Source: Hydrogenovibrio sp. SC-1
GTDB taxonomy: Bacteria > Pseudomonadota > Gammaproteobacteria > Thiomicrospirales > Thiomicrospiraceae
Reading direction: 5' to 3'
DNA length: 46,170 nt
Assembly (NCBI RefSeq): GCF_002848135.1
Contig: NZ_PKGB01000017.1
Coordinates: 1 to 46,170, forward strand
Position numbers and translations under genes: made by a program
In this document: positions 1 to 8,296 of the stretch, in pieces
Position numbering within the stretch: position 1 is the first letter of the stretch
Layout: every line of letters begins with the position of its first letter
The notes under the pieces: generated by a model
What the model saw: the letters and a program-made list of their open reading frames with translations, nothing else
What the model was told of the DNA's origin: nothing
Database searches by the model: none

Positions 1-578
1 AGTTTTACGATAACTTCTCAAGTGGGATCCTAAATATTGAGAAACTACTAGAAACACCAATTGATTCGGCTTATGCCAATTGTTTTTATCGCCTTTTGTT
101 TGTAAATGTAATAACTGCGCTTGAAACATATTTGTCAGATGCATTCATTCAGTCAGTGGTTCCAAACGACAACCTGATGAGGAAGTTTGTTGAATCAACG
201 CCAGAGTTTAAGTCGGAAAAAATTCCACTTTCCTTAATTTATAAAGCAGTAGAAGAAATAGAGCAGAAGGCCAAGTCATACTTGGCCGACGTGGTTTGGC
301 ACAACTTGGGAAGAGTGAAGCCGATGTATAAAGATGTCTTGGGTATAGAGTTTGAAACAGATTTAGGTGATCTCACCAGGGCAATACTTAAACGACATGA
401 CATTATTCATCGCAACGGGAAAACTAAGTTGGGCGAAGAAATATTAATTACCAAGAAAGATGTAACCAGTTTGGTTTCAAAGGCAGAGCTGTTTGCTCAA
501 GAAGTAGATCAAAAAATCAGTGAAGCTAGAGCTAACAATACAATTCAGACGACCGCTGACTCGTCGTCTGATTTTTGA
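1..578 (+). CDS. HEPN-like cassette protein, 5' end outside window
   Basis: The reading frame is open from position 3 with no stop before 578, so the gene starts left of the window and only the C-terminal ~191 residues are seen. The visible part is mostly helical and carries RHDIIH followed by RNG, an R-x4-H motif as in HEPN-domain ribonucleases of toxin-antitoxin and defence systems. HEPN assignment rests on this motif and the helical character only. The last ~16 codons lie inside the attC site at 530-586, so the cassette's recombination site also encodes the protein's C-terminus. It is the first of a run of + strand cassettes. Confidence 0.55.
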   Translation, partial: FYDNFSSGILNIEKLLETPIDSAYANCFYRLLFVNVITALETYLSDAFIQSVVPNDNLMRKFVESTPEFKSEKIPLSLIYKAVEEIEQKAKSYLADVVWHNLGRVKPMYKDVLGIEFETDLGDLTRAILKRHDIIHRNGKTKLGEEILITKKDVTSLVSKAELFAQEVDQKISEARANNTIQTTADSSSDF

Positions 579-586
579 CGTTAGCT
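530..586 (+). other. integron attC site
   Basis: R'' core AGCTAAC (530-536) and R' core GTTAGCT (580-586) are complementary. Between them TCAGACGAC and GTCGTCTGA form a stem around a short spacer. This is the fold of an attC recombination site on the + strand, about 57 bp long. It overlaps the end of the upstream reading frame. Confidence 0.8.
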
Positions 587-599
587 GCTAAGGAAAGAT

Positions 600-1088
600 A
601 TGAGCATAGATTGGAATGCAATTTTAAACGGAAGTATCACCTTTGTGCTTCTTATAGTATTGAAAACTTTGCTTGATTTTCGGTTGGCTCAATTTTTTGT
701 CAAATGGCTTTCGTGGATACCTTTGAGGGGTTTCTTCCGTGATAAACCAACGCAAATATCCGGTAAATGGGATCAAGTTTGGGGTTCAGCAAATAGCGCA
801 TCGTTTCAATCAGAGGTTGATCGTCATGGACATCCTGACATAAAACAGCTGGGCTCGTATTGCTATGGTGAATTTATTTCCAAGAATGTTACATATGTCG
901 TATTCGGCAGAGTCATAGGTGATTACTTTGTTGGTGACTGGTACGACAAAAATGATCCAAAAGGGTATTTTGGTGCATTCCAGCTTCAAATTCATGATTC
1001 AAAGGACATGAAAGGACGGTGGGTTGGTCATTCCAAAACAGTTCATGAGGTGAAAGGTGATGAATGGGTTTGGAAAAAAATCAGCTAA
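600..1088 (+). CDS. cassette membrane protein with C-terminal beta-rich domain
   Basis: No family is recognised with certainty. The 162-residue product has one N-terminal hydrophobic segment (about residues 12-30), then a linker, then a domain rich in aromatic residues and glycines (ISGKWDQVW near 53-61, GRWVGHS near 139-145, WVWKKI at the end) that looks like a small beta-barrel. AAGGA precedes the ATG at good spacing. It lies between attC sites and so is a complete cassette. A membrane anchor plus a lipocalin-like barrel is the architecture of Cap15-type CBASS effectors, but no sequence signature proves that link. Confidence 0.6.
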   Translation: MSIDWNAILNGSITFVLLIVLKTLLDFRLAQFFVKWLSWIPLRGFFRDKPTQISGKWDQVWGSANSASFQSEVDRHGHPDIKQLGSYCYGEFISKNVTYVVFGRVIGDYFVGDWYDKNDPKGYFGAFQLQIHDSKDMKGRWVGHSKTVHEVKGDEWVWKKIS

Positions 1089-1157
1089 CAAGTCAATCAA
1101 CTACGCGCCTTCGGCGCCGGACGCAGCAAAGCTGCGCCGGTTATTGAGGCGTTAATT
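1083..1157 (+). other. integron attC site
   Basis: R'' AGCTAAC (1083-1089) and R' GTTAATT (1151-1157) flank a 75-bp element with CAATCAA and TTATTGAGG as the outer arms. Two inner hairpins follow, CGCGCC/GGCGCC and GACGCAGC/GCTGCG. It is the best-formed attC of the left array and shows that the cassettes here read left to right. Confidence 0.9.
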
Positions 1158-1170
1158 TTCAAAGGTGGCC

Positions 1171-1899
1171 ATGACTGACTGGAAGAAGTATGAGCGTTTC
1201 ATCGCGGAACTTTGCTCTGAGGACTATCAATCTCAAGATGTCACGGTCATCGCAAATGCCAAAATCAAAGGTTGCTTAAGTCAAACGACTAGGCAAGTAG
1301 ATATCTTAATAGACTCTCGCTTTGGTGACGATAGAAATCGCAGGGTTATTGTAGATGCCAAGAAATATAGCCGCCCCCTAAATGTTAAAGACGTTGAAAG
1401 TTTCCATGGAATGATGATGGACTGCTCTTCAAAAGCGGGTATTTTAGTATGTCCAAACGGCTATAGTGAGGCGGCAAAAAAAAGAGCACAAGATTATATT
1501 AATTTGAAAATTGTTGCTCTCTCTGAATTGGAAAACGTCGATCTCTCGCTGTGGGATGATTGTATAAGTGATAGTTGTAATGGGAGAAAAGAGCGAGGTT
1601 TAGTACTTTGGGGATCGCCTATGGGTATAGGAGCACCATCTTCTCCAGTATCAATTACTACTATTGGTAAATGCGATGTCTGTGGGGATTTTCATATTTG
1701 GTGTTGGGACTGTGGTGGTAAATTTTGCTTGGGCGATGAAAGTGAGTTGAAGTGCAATTGCAACCACCCTTGGTTTTGGCTTACCGCCATCGAAGAGGAT
1801 GAAAGTAGTGAAGGTGACAACGAAGTATTGAAGTTTGTATACCTGCTTTTGGTGACATTAACGGATGCATTAATCGCGGATAGAAAGCCGCTAAATTGA
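1171..1899 (+). CDS. Mrr-like restriction endonuclease with zinc-ribbon tail
   Basis: Cassette gene of 242 residues. The N-terminal ~110 residues match the Mrr_cat branch of PD-(D/E)XK nucleases: RQVDIL gives the first acidic residue and VIVDAKKY the D-x-K pair, followed by the helix with LNVKDVESFHGMM. The C-terminal third holds paired cysteines (CDVCG, CWDCGGKFC, CNC), which look like a zinc-binding ribbon. A GTG two codons upstream is possible, but the ATG at 1171 is better placed behind AAAGGTGG. The likely role is DNA cleavage in phage or plasmid restriction. It begins directly after the attC at 1083-1157. Confidence 0.75.
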   Translation: MTDWKKYERFIAELCSEDYQSQDVTVIANAKIKGCLSQTTRQVDILIDSRFGDDRNRRVIVDAKKYSRPLNVKDVESFHGMMMDCSSKAGILVCPNGYSEAAKKRAQDYINLKIVALSELENVDLSLWDDCISDSCNGRKERGLVLWGSPMGIGAPSSPVSITTIGKCDVCGDFHIWCWDCGGKFCLGDESELKCNCNHPWFWLTAIEEDESSEGDNEVLKFVYLLLVTLTDALIADRKPLN

Positions 1900-1990
1900 A
1901 ATTAACAAGGCATTTAAGCGGACAGCCCTTATGAAAATAAATTTTCAACGGACATATGCCGTTTATCCGCAGTCCGCTAAGTGCAATAAC
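1900..1990 (+). other. probable degenerate attC site
   Basis: AATTAAC (1900-1906), directly after the stop of the Mrr-like gene, is a good R'' core. CATTTAAGCGGAC and GTCCGCTAAGTG then pair as the outer stem of an attC with a VCR-like long interior. The expected R' (GTTRRRY) is not found near 1985-1993, so the site is probably decayed and inactive. It marks the right end of the recognisable left array. Confidence 0.5.
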
Positions 1991-1995
1991 TGATT

Positions 1996-2447
1996 ATGAA
2001 TAAACCTTTTCAAAGAGTTGGGTCATCATCAAACGCTCAAGCTGGACGAGATTTTGAAATATCAGCAAAAAACTTTTTTCAATCCCAAGGTATGAATCTT
2101 GATTTAAATGTAAAAGTTCCCGTTGGGATCAGTGCTTTAAAAAAAGACCATGCCTTTGATTTAGGGTGCCTAGAGAAGAAAATAGTAGTTGAATGCAAAT
2201 CTCATAAATGGACATCAGGTGATAACGTTCCGAGTGCAAAACTTACTGTTTGGAATGAAGCCATGTATTATTTTTTGCTCTTCCCTCTGGCTATCGAAAA
2301 ATTATGTTTGTGCTTCGTGATTTCAGTGCAAAACGAAATGAAACACTGGTTCAATATTATCTCAGAACATATCAACATTTAATTCCTGATGATGTAGAGT
2401 TCTGGGAATATGATGAAATTACAAAATGTGCTAACCAAGTTCAGTAG
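1996..2447 (+). pseudogene. PD-(D/E)XK nuclease gene broken by a frameshift
   Basis: The first ~98 codons read as a nuclease-like domain with GRDFE, then AFDLG and IVVECKSHKW (D...E-x-K). After about position 2290 this frame turns into unrelated residues and stops at 2382. The +3 frame from 2292 instead continues with YRKIMFVLRDFSAKRNETL and runs to WEYDEITKCANQVQ and a TAG at 2445-2447, which reads as the proper C-terminus. A one-base indel near 2265-2291, a stretch containing a run of six T, explains both. It could be a real inactivating mutation, programmed slippage or a sequencing error. No attC follows it. Confidence 0.7.
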
Positions 2448-2456
2448 TCCATTATT

Positions 2457-2470
2457 GACCAGGCCTGGTC
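2457..2470. repeat. CCAGGCCTGG palindrome, copy 1
   Basis: GACCAGGCCTGGTC, a perfect 14-bp palindrome between the broken nuclease gene and rimO. It lacks a strong T-tract, so a terminator role is less clear here than at other copies. Confidence 0.85.
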
Positions 2471-2615
2471 AAATTTGCTGTCAGACGATAGAGATTTCAA
2501 AAGCGTAACCCGGAATCAGGTAAAATGTGCCCATTGTATGAATTGGCTTAAGTTTATGGGATGTACGTTTTATGTACGCAACGGATTTTTGCCAAGGTGA
2601 CTATTAGGAGAAACT

Positions 2616-3986
2616 ATGTCCCGACAACCCACTATTGGCATTGTGAGTTTAGGCTGTCCAAAGGCGACAGTGGATTCCGAGCGCATTTTGACGCAACTGA
2701 AAGCAGAAGGCTATCAGTTAACCAATTCCTATGAAGATTCCGATGCGGTGATTGTGAATACGTGCGGCTTTATTGATAGCGCAGTGCAAGAGTCTTTAGA
2801 TACGATTGGCGAAGCATTAGAAGAAAACGGCAAAGTCATTGTCACAGGTTGTTTGGGTGCGAAGGAAGGGGTGATTGAAACCGCGCATCCGCAAGTGTTA
2901 GCGGTTTCGGGGCCGGCAGCTTATGAATTGGTGATGGAACAGGTTCATCAAGCTGTACCACCGCCAGTTCATAACCCTTATGTTGACTTGGTTCCGCCAC
3001 AAGGCATTAAACTAACACCGAAGCACTTTGCTTATTTAAAAATTTCTGAAGGCTGTAATCATCGTTGTACCTTCTGCATTATTCCGTCAATGCGCGGCGA
3101 CTTGGTCAGTCGTCCGGTCGCGGAAGTCTTAGCAGAAGCTAAGCGTCTAAAAGAAGCCGGAGTAAAAGAGTTATTAGTGGTGTCGCAAGATACTGCGGCT
3201 TATGGCGTGGATGTCAAATATAAAACGGACTTTGCAGAGGGTCGCCCGACTAAAACCTCCATGTATGGTTTGGCTGAAGCGCTGGGTGAGTTAGGCGGCG
3301 TGGATGAATTTTGGGTTCGATTGCATTATGTCTATCCTTATCCCAATGTGGAAGAAGTGATTCCGTTAATGGCCGAGGGCAAAATTCTGCCTTATTTAGA
3401 TATGCCTCTTCAGCATTCACATCCAGATGTTTTGAAAGCGATGAAGCGTCCAGGCAATGTTGAAAAGACTTTAGAGCGTATTCAGAAATGGCGTGAACAG
3501 GTGCCGAATTTAACCTTACGCTCCACGTTTATTGTGGGCTTCCCGGGTGAAACGGAAGAACACTTCCAGCATCTATTGGACTTCCTACAAGAAGCTCAAC
3601 TAGACCGAGTGGGTTGTTTTCAATATTCGCCGGTAGAAGGCGCGGTTGCCAATGAGTTGGCTGAACCCGTTCCAGATGACGTTAAACAAGACCGCTTTGA
3701 TCGTTTTATGCAATTACAGCAGCAAATCAGTGCGGAAAAAATGCAAGCCAAAATTGGTCAAACCCTTCAAGTGTTGGTGGATGAAGTGGATGAAGAGGGC
3801 GCGATTGCCCGTTCACAAGCGGACGCTCCTGAAATTGATGGCATGGTGTTTATTCCAGAAGGGCATCATCTGAATCCAGGTGATTTTGTCAGGGTTGAAA
3901 TTTTTGCGGCCGATGAATATGACTTGTGGGGAACGCCCGTTGGCGATTTTGTGCCACAACAATCGTCTTATATTGAACTCGGTTAG
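2616..3986 (+). CDS. rimO: ribosomal protein S12 methylthiotransferase RimO
   Basis: Radical-SAM enzyme that methylthiolates the conserved aspartate of ribosomal protein S12. The 456-residue length is close to the family norm (about 440). Three N-terminal cysteines (C14, C50, C79) bind the auxiliary 4Fe-4S cluster of the UPF0004 domain. C147, C151 and C154 (CNHRCTFC) are the radical-SAM triad. The C-terminal TRAM domain ends near [16 protein letters not shown], as in RimO rather than MiaB. AGGAG lies 6 bases before the ATG. It is the first core gene after the left cassette run; the glycosylase gene follows 11 bases downstream. Confidence 0.95.
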   Translation: MSRQPTIGIVSLGCPKATVDSERILTQLKAEGYQLTNSYEDSDAVIVNTCGFIDSAVQESLDTIGEALEENGKVIVTGCLGAKEGVIETAHPQVLAVSGPAAYELVMEQVHQAVPPPVHNPYVDLVPPQGIKLTPKHFAYLKISEGCNHRCTFCIIPSMRGDLVSRPVAEVLAEAKRLKEAGVKELLVVSQDTAAYGVDVKYKTDFAEGRPTKTSMYGLAEALGELGGVDEFWVRLHYVYPYPNVEEVIPLMAEGKILPYLDMPLQHSHPDVLKAMKRPGNVEKTLERIQKWREQVPNLTLRSTFIVGFPGETEEHFQHLLDFLQEAQLDRVGCFQYSPVEGAVANELAEPVPDDVKQDRFDRFMQLQQQISAEKMQAKIGQTLQVLVDEVDEEGAIARSQADAPEIDGMVFIPEGHHLNPGDFVRVEIFAADEYDLWGTPVGDFVPQQSSYIELG

Positions 3987-3997
3987 TTGCTGCTAAA

Positions 3998-4507
3998 ATG
4001 CAATGCGCTGGCTTTGACCCCATTGTTGCAGCGAACCCCAAGGTTTTAATCTTGGGTACTATGCCCAGCGTGGTATCGTTGCAAGCCGAATTTTATTATG
4101 CGCATCCGCGTAATGGGTTTTGGCCGATTATGGCGGATTATTTTCAGTTGCCGATAGATACGCTTCAACAGAAACGCGCATTAGTTGAGCAATCAGACTT
4201 GGCTTTATGGGATGTCTTGCAAGCCTGTGAACGTTCAGGCAGTTTGGATGCGGCCATTCGTCAGCCAGTGGCCAATGCCTTTAGCGACTTATTTGAGCAG
4301 TATCCCAGTTTGAACACCGTGCTGTTAAATGGCAAAGCTGCTGAAAAACACTTTAAACAAGCCGTTTTAGCCAAGCAACGATTACCCGATTCGTTGCGGG
4401 TGCAAGCGTTGCCTTCCACTAGCCCTGCGAATGCCCGAATGCCCTTTGAAACCAAGAAACAGATATGGCATCAAGCGCTTAATGAGGTTTTTAAAACGAA
4501 ACCATAA
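3998..4507 (+). CDS. DNA-deoxyinosine glycosylase, UDG superfamily
   Basis: 169-residue member of the uracil-DNA glycosylase superfamily. It has the characteristic N-terminal GTMPSVVS motif after ILG, then YYAHPRNGFWPI, and the C-terminal LPSTSPANA motif that replaces the HPSPLS of Mug. This combination is typical of the hypoxanthine/deoxyinosine glycosylase subfamily, which removes deaminated adenine from DNA. It starts 11 bases after the rimO stop and is probably co-transcribed with it. A second in-frame start is not obvious. Substrate is inferred from family only. Confidence 0.8.
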   Translation: MQCAGFDPIVAANPKVLILGTMPSVVSLQAEFYYAHPRNGFWPIMADYFQLPIDTLQQKRALVEQSDLALWDVLQACERSGSLDAAIRQPVANAFSDLFEQYPSLNTVLLNGKAAEKHFKQAVLAKQRLPDSLRVQALPSTSPANARMPFETKKQIWHQALNEVFKTKP

Positions 4508-4632
4508 GCCGGTAAGTGTCCGAAAATAGAAATGTTTTTTGGATTTATCGACATCCGTATCATGCAAAAAAATCAGAAATACAGTAAAATACCAACCAAA
4601 TTACTCGGATATTTAATAAAGAGACCTTTGCC

Positions 4633-6108
4633 TTGAAAGCAGCACATTTTTCACCAGAACTCCTCTCGCCTGCGGGCACGTTTAAAAATATGGAATATGC
4701 CTTCGCCTATGGCGCGGATGCCGTTTATGCGGGGCAACCACGCTACAGCTTGCGGGTGCGTAATAACGAATTTGATGAAGAAAACCTTCGCAAAGGCATC
4801 GACTTAGCCCATTCACTGGGCAAAAAGTTTTATGTGGTCAGCAATATCGCGGCTCATAACGCCAAAATCAAAACCTATATGCGTGATATCGCCCCCATTA
4901 TTGCGATGAAGCCGGATGCCTTGATTATGTCTGATCCTGGGTTGATTGCGATGGTACGAGCGGAATATCCCGAGCAAGAAATTCATTTATCGGTGCAATC
5001 CAATGCGGTGAACTGGGCAACCGTCAAGTTCTGGTATGACCAGGGCGTGAGTCGTGTCGTTTTATCTCGTGAGCTGTCTTTGCAAGAAATCCGAGAAATT
5101 GGTGAAGCCGTTCCGGACATGGAATTGGAAGTCTTCGTGCATGGCGCTTTGTGTATCGCTTATTCGGGTCGTTGTTTATTATCCGGCTATATCAATAAAC
5201 GCGATGCTAACCAAGGCACCTGCACCAATGCCTGTCGTTGGAATTACAACACCTATGAAGGCAAGGAAGACGACAGTGGTGATATTGTTGGTATCCCCGC
5301 CGATCAAGTTTCGAATATTACCGATTTAACCGAGGTGGAATCTGAAGCGAGCCAACCGGATATCACCATTGGCGCGGGCAAGCCCACGGATAAAACCATG
5401 CTATTGGAAGAAGAAGGGCGTCCCGGTGAATACATGCCCGCTTATGAAGATGAGCATGGTACCTATATTATGAACTCCAAAGATTTGCGGGCGGTGGAAC
5501 TGATTCCTGAATTGGTCGCAATGGGCGTGGATTCTTTAAAAATTGAAGGGCGTACCAAATCGCATTACTATGTGGCGCGTACCGCTCAAGTTTACCGCAA
5601 AGCGATTGATGATGCGGTGGCAGGTAAGCCATTTGATAGAAGTTTACTGGGGGAACTTGAAAGTCTTGCCAGTCGCGGTTATACCGAAGGATTCCTACGG
5701 CGTCATGTGCATTCTGAATACCAAAACTATGACTATGGCGTTTCTAAATCCGATCAACAGCGATTTGTCGGTGAAGTGATTGATGTGGTCGAACGCGATG
5801 GACAAAGTCTATTGGAAATTGATGTTAAGAATAAATTCTGTATTGGTGATTCCATTGAAATTATGACCCCCTCCGGTAATGTCACATTGGAATTGGCGGC
5901 TATGCAAGATCATCACGATAAGCCAGTGGACTGTGCGCTTGGCTCAGGTTGGATTGTGCGTATTCCCAATCCGTTTAAAGACTTGAGCTTAGAAGTGTTG
6001 AAATTTGGTTTGGTGATGCGTAATGAAGCCTGGGGTGGTGACTTAAAACGCGATGCTGCTGCCAAAAAGCAAGCAGATGGTAAAAAGGACGCTCCAAAAG
6101 GGGCTTAA
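4633..6108 (+). CDS. trhP: prephenate-dependent tRNA U34 hydroxylase TrhP (YegQ), U32 family
   Basis: Close match to E. coli YegQ/TrhP, which makes 5-hydroxyuridine at tRNA position 34 using prephenate and an Fe-S cluster. LLSPAGTFKNMEYAFAYGAD opens the U32 domain. GALCIAYSGRCLLSGYI and GTCTNACRW contain the conserved cysteines. SLKIEGRTKSHYYVA and RGYTEGF follow. The product is 491 residues, about 40 longer than E. coli YegQ, mostly from an insertion around residues 230-250 and a lysine-rich tail. The start is a TTG at 4633 behind AAAGAGA; no upstream ATG is in frame. yfhL follows after 12 bases. Confidence 0.92.
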   Translation: MKAAHFSPELLSPAGTFKNMEYAFAYGADAVYAGQPRYSLRVRNNEFDEENLRKGIDLAHSLGKKFYVVSNIAAHNAKIKTYMRDIAPIIAMKPDALIMSDPGLIAMVRAEYPEQEIHLSVQSNAVNWATVKFWYDQGVSRVVLSRELSLQEIREIGEAVPDMELEVFVHGALCIAYSGRCLLSGYINKRDANQGTCTNACRWNYNTYEGKEDDSGDIVGIPADQVSNITDLTEVESEASQPDITIGAGKPTDKTMLLEEEGRPGEYMPAYEDEHGTYIMNSKDLRAVELIPELVAMGVDSLKIEGRTKSHYYVARTAQVYRKAIDDAVAGKPFDRSLLGELESLASRGYTEGFLRRHVHSEYQNYDYGVSKSDQQRFVGEVIDVVERDGQSLLEIDVKNKFCIGDSIEIMTPSGNVTLELAAMQDHHDKPVDCALGSGWIVRIPNPFKDLSLEVLKFGLVMRNEAWGGDLKRDAAAKKQADGKKDAPKGA

Positions 6109-6120
6109 AGGTAAAGCAAT

Positions 6121-6378
6121 ATGGCGCTTAAAATCATTGAAGGCTGCACTAATTGTGATATGTGCGAGCCGGAGTGTCCAAACCAAGCCATCTATTACGG
6201 TGAAAAAATCTATGAGATCAATCCAGATTTGTGCACTGAATGCGTCGGCTATTACGACACGCCAACCTGTTTAAGCGTCTGTCCAGTGGATTGTATTATT
6301 ACCGATCCGGACCGCGTTGAAGACAAAGAAACGCTGCTGGAAAAGTTTGAGCAATTGGTACTGACAGATCAAATCTAG
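6121..6378 (+). CDS. yfhL: YfhL-type 2[4Fe-4S] ferredoxin
   Basis: Small ferredoxin of 85 residues. It has C9, C12, C15 and C19 for one cluster, then C38, C41, C50, C54 and C58, including the extended spacing between C41 and C50 that marks YfhL-type (Allochromatium-like) ferredoxins with very low potential clusters. It sits 12 bases after trhP, probably in one operon. That placement suggests it delivers electrons to, or helps load the cluster of, the TrhP hydroxylase. The electron-donor role is inference from adjacency. Confidence 0.92.
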   Translation: MALKIIEGCTNCDMCEPECPNQAIYYGEKIYEINPDLCTECVGYYDTPTCLSVCPVDCIITDPDRVEDKETLLEKFEQLVLTDQI

Positions 6379-6404
6379 CTGATGGCCTCGAGGAGGCTGC
6401 CAGC
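6378..6404. terminator. possible stem-loop between convergent genes
   Basis: GCTGATGGCCTC and GAGGCTGCCAGC can pair with a minimal loop, including GU pairs. It lies between yfhL and the convergent HopJ gene. There is no T-tract, so terminator function is uncertain. Confidence 0.35.
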
Positions 6405-6423
6405 TTATTGCTCAGACCTGTGA

Positions 6424-6771
6424 TTACACTTTCACGGTGAGTGGCATGCCTTCAAATTGAACCCCATCCCAACCCTTTGCCATTAATTGGCGAATGTTTT
6501 GATGATCATCCCCATTCACATTTCCTAATACATCGTCACGATAATACCGGCCAAAACAGGCAAGGGTTTGCGCAACCGTTAAATGGTTTTGCTGACCAAA
6601 GGCCAAAATTTTGCAAGACCCATTGTTTTGATTGGCCTCATTGTGAACCGAACCATTTTGAAAGGCCGTTGGGGTGAAATCATAGTTTTCATCAATGACC
6701 GCCATGCTGTCTTCAAATTTAACCGTATCAGGGTTTTCGGTTAAACGGTTTAAAAAATTCTGTAATGTCAT
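6424..6771 (-). CDS. HopJ type III effector family protein
   Basis: 115-residue HopJ-family protein. The family is named after a Pseudomonas syringae secreted effector but is widespread in free-living marine gammaproteobacteria, where its function is unknown. Typical features are the N-terminal FEDSMAVIDENYDFTPTAF and, after it, NNGSCKILAFGQ, LACFGRYYRDDVLG and the C-terminal MAKGWDGVQFEG. The ATG follows AGGAG. No secretion apparatus is seen nearby, so an effector role should not be assumed. Confidence 0.88.
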   Translation of the reverse strand: MTLQNFLNRLTENPDTVKFEDSMAVIDENYDFTPTAFQNGSVHNEANQNNGSCKILAFGQQNHLTVAQTLACFGRYYRDDVLGNVNGDDHQNIRQLMAKGWDGVQFEGMPLTVKV

Positions 6772-6821
6772 TCTGTATTCTCCTAATGAATTATTATGGA
6801 TTTAAAGTTCACTCAAAATTT

Positions 6822-6835
6822 GACCAGGCCTGGTC
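6822..6835. repeat. CCAGGCCTGG palindrome, copy 2
   Basis: TGACCAGGCCTGGTCA (6821-6836) is a 16-bp perfect palindrome between the HopJ and LRR-kinase genes, flanked by AT-rich sequence on both sides. Confidence 0.85.
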
Positions 6836-6853
6836 ATTATTCTGCAAATGAGC

Positions 6854-8101
6854 TTAGTCGACTAATTGATACTTAAGTTTCAAGTCAATAGCGGTCGGTT
6901 TTGTTAGGTCTGCTTCAGGGCATAGACTCAGCATATCCTCAACAAAATATCTTAAAGCTCGGCGTTCAATTTGACGGATGGCGTCTTGCTGATCCTCTGG
7001 TAAATGATCATATTTTGAGGCAGCGCCAAAGTCACCAAACAAAATATGACCCTCGTCACTGATCAACACATTGTGTGCATACAAATCCCCATGACAAACC
7101 TGCTTAGACTCTAAGTGGGCAACCAGATCTTCCATCTGATGCACAATATTGACCACCTCATCAATTGAAAAACTTTGCGACTCATCAAAGGTATCTCGAG
7201 AGCAAGTTTCTAGCGAAGGGGGGAGACCAAGATTTTGATAATGGTCGGGAATTAATTCCATGACTAAAGCCGACTTTTCAGCTTCCTTGATGCGCGCCAA
7301 AGGTCGAACCAAGTTTGGATGGGCTTCCACCGACAAACACGCATCCAACTCATCCTGAGGGAAACCATCACTGGTCACTTCGCCTTTAAAAACTTTAACG
7401 GCCACTTGTTCAGGCAGTTCCAAATGATTGTCGTGCCAATGCGCTTCAAAGATTTCACCCGAAGCCCCTTGACCTAATAAATCACGGAATCTCAGTTGCT
7501 CAGAAGTCACTTGTGGAAAGCTTGGGTGATCTAATGTCTCAGAACAAAACGGATTTCCAGAAAAGGCCAGCCAAGCTAAATTAGGTAAGTTCATCAACTG
7601 CTTGGGAAACTCTGTTAAAGCATTGGCTGAAATTCTGATTAAGGCCAACTGCTGGCAATTAGATAAGCTTTTCGGTAAAGACGTTAACGCATTGCCTGCC
7701 AGCGCCAGTTTTTCAAGCCGATGTAATTGACCGATGCTTTCTGGTAATTGTGTCAGGCGATTGTCGGTTAAGATCAACCAACGGGTATCTTTTGGTAAAC
7801 AGGTTTCAGAAACCGTTTCCAGCTGATTGTGCTTAAACCCAATCATGTCCAGTTTCGGGCATTTAGACAAACATTCTGGGACATGTCGAAACTGATTATT
7901 CGCGCAAAAAAGCACTTTTAAATGAGGGAGTTTATAAAGGTCTTCCGGTAAATCTGACAATTGATTGTTTGAAAGATCCAGAATTTCCAGAGAGTCAGCA
8001 AGTGAAAATATTTCTTGAGGAAAGTGGGTTAAGTTTTCAGAAATCTGTAAGCGGCGTACCCCTTTTAGGTCGCCATTCTTTAATTGTTCAAGCGTATGCA
8101 T
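6854..8101 (-). CDS. leucine-rich repeat protein with C-terminal protein kinase domain
   Basis: 415 residues. Residues ~15-185 hold about seven leucine-rich repeats of the LxxLxLxxNxLxxLP type (for example LEILDLSNNQLSDLPEDLY). Residues ~207-400 form an Hanks-type kinase: glycine loop LGQGASGEIF (209-218), VAVKVF lysine K236, catalytic loop HGDLYAHNVL (D339, N344) with HGD instead of HRD, and DFG at 357-359. All catalytic residues are present, so it should be active. There is no signal peptide, so it is cytoplasmic. LRR proteins fused to a kinase occur sporadically in gammaproteobacteria; the target is unknown. The start has only a weak ribosome site. Confidence 0.85.
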   Translation of the reverse strand: MHTLEQLKNGDLKGVRRLQISENLTHFPQEIFSLADSLEILDLSNNQLSDLPEDLYKLPHLKVLFCANNQFRHVPECLSKCPKLDMIGFKHNQLETVSETCLPKDTRWLILTDNRLTQLPESIGQLHRLEKLALAGNALTSLPKSLSNCQQLALIRISANALTEFPKQLMNLPNLAWLAFSGNPFCSETLDHPSFPQVTSEQLRFRDLLGQGASGEIFEAHWHDNHLELPEQVAVKVFKGEVTSDGFPQDELDACLSVEAHPNLVRPLARIKEAEKSALVMELIPDHYQNLGLPPSLETCSRDTFDESQSFSIDEVVNIVHQMEDLVAHLESKQVCHGDLYAHNVLISDEGHILFGDFGAASKYDHLPEDQQDAIRQIERRALRYFVEDMLSLCPEADLTKPTAIDLKLKYQLVD

Positions 8102-8191
8102 GGTTTTATCATTTTAAATTATCAAACGCGCATTATAACGATGTCTGATCGGTTTAGCGGCCTAAACTTGGCTAGGCTGGTCTTAAAATGT

Positions 8192-8201
8192 CCAGGCCTG
8201 G
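8192..8201. repeat. CCAGGCCTGG palindrome, copy 3, terminator-like
   Basis: CCAGGCCTGG with AAAATGT on the left and GTATTTTT on the right, so the stem extends by wobble and A-T pairs into a T-run. The ~105 bp from here to 8297 are closely similar to 11252-11357. It could end transcription of the remnant gene at 8231-8296 or of readthrough from the integron side. Confidence 0.8.
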
Positions 8202-8230
8202 GTATTTTTAGTGAGTTTTACGGAAAGACC

Positions 8231-8296
8231 TTAGTGGTTCATAGTTTCTTTTCTTTCTCGTTCATATTCATCGTAAGGCTTGTTGGCTTTCGCCAT
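8231..8296 (-). pseudogene. 3' fragment of a lipoprotein gene (copy of the gene at 11292-11489)
   Basis: The - strand reads MAKANKPYDEYERERKETM then NH and a stop. This nearly matches the C-terminus of the small lipoprotein gene at 11292-11489, MAKASKTYDEYERERKETV then NP. The DNA similarity continues through the downstream palindrome and stops abruptly at about 8297, where the degenerate attC of the cassette array begins. The N-terminal two thirds, including the signal peptide, are missing, so this is a truncated relic at the array boundary. Confidence 0.75.

Noticed and set aside
810..995. Open frame on the - strand inside the membrane-protein cassette
   Set aside because: It lies within a coding cassette on the other strand, has no ribosome site and no protein-like features.
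8084..8230. Short + strand frame across 8084-8302
   Set aside because: It runs across the palindrome and antisense to the lipoprotein remnant, with no start signal or family match.
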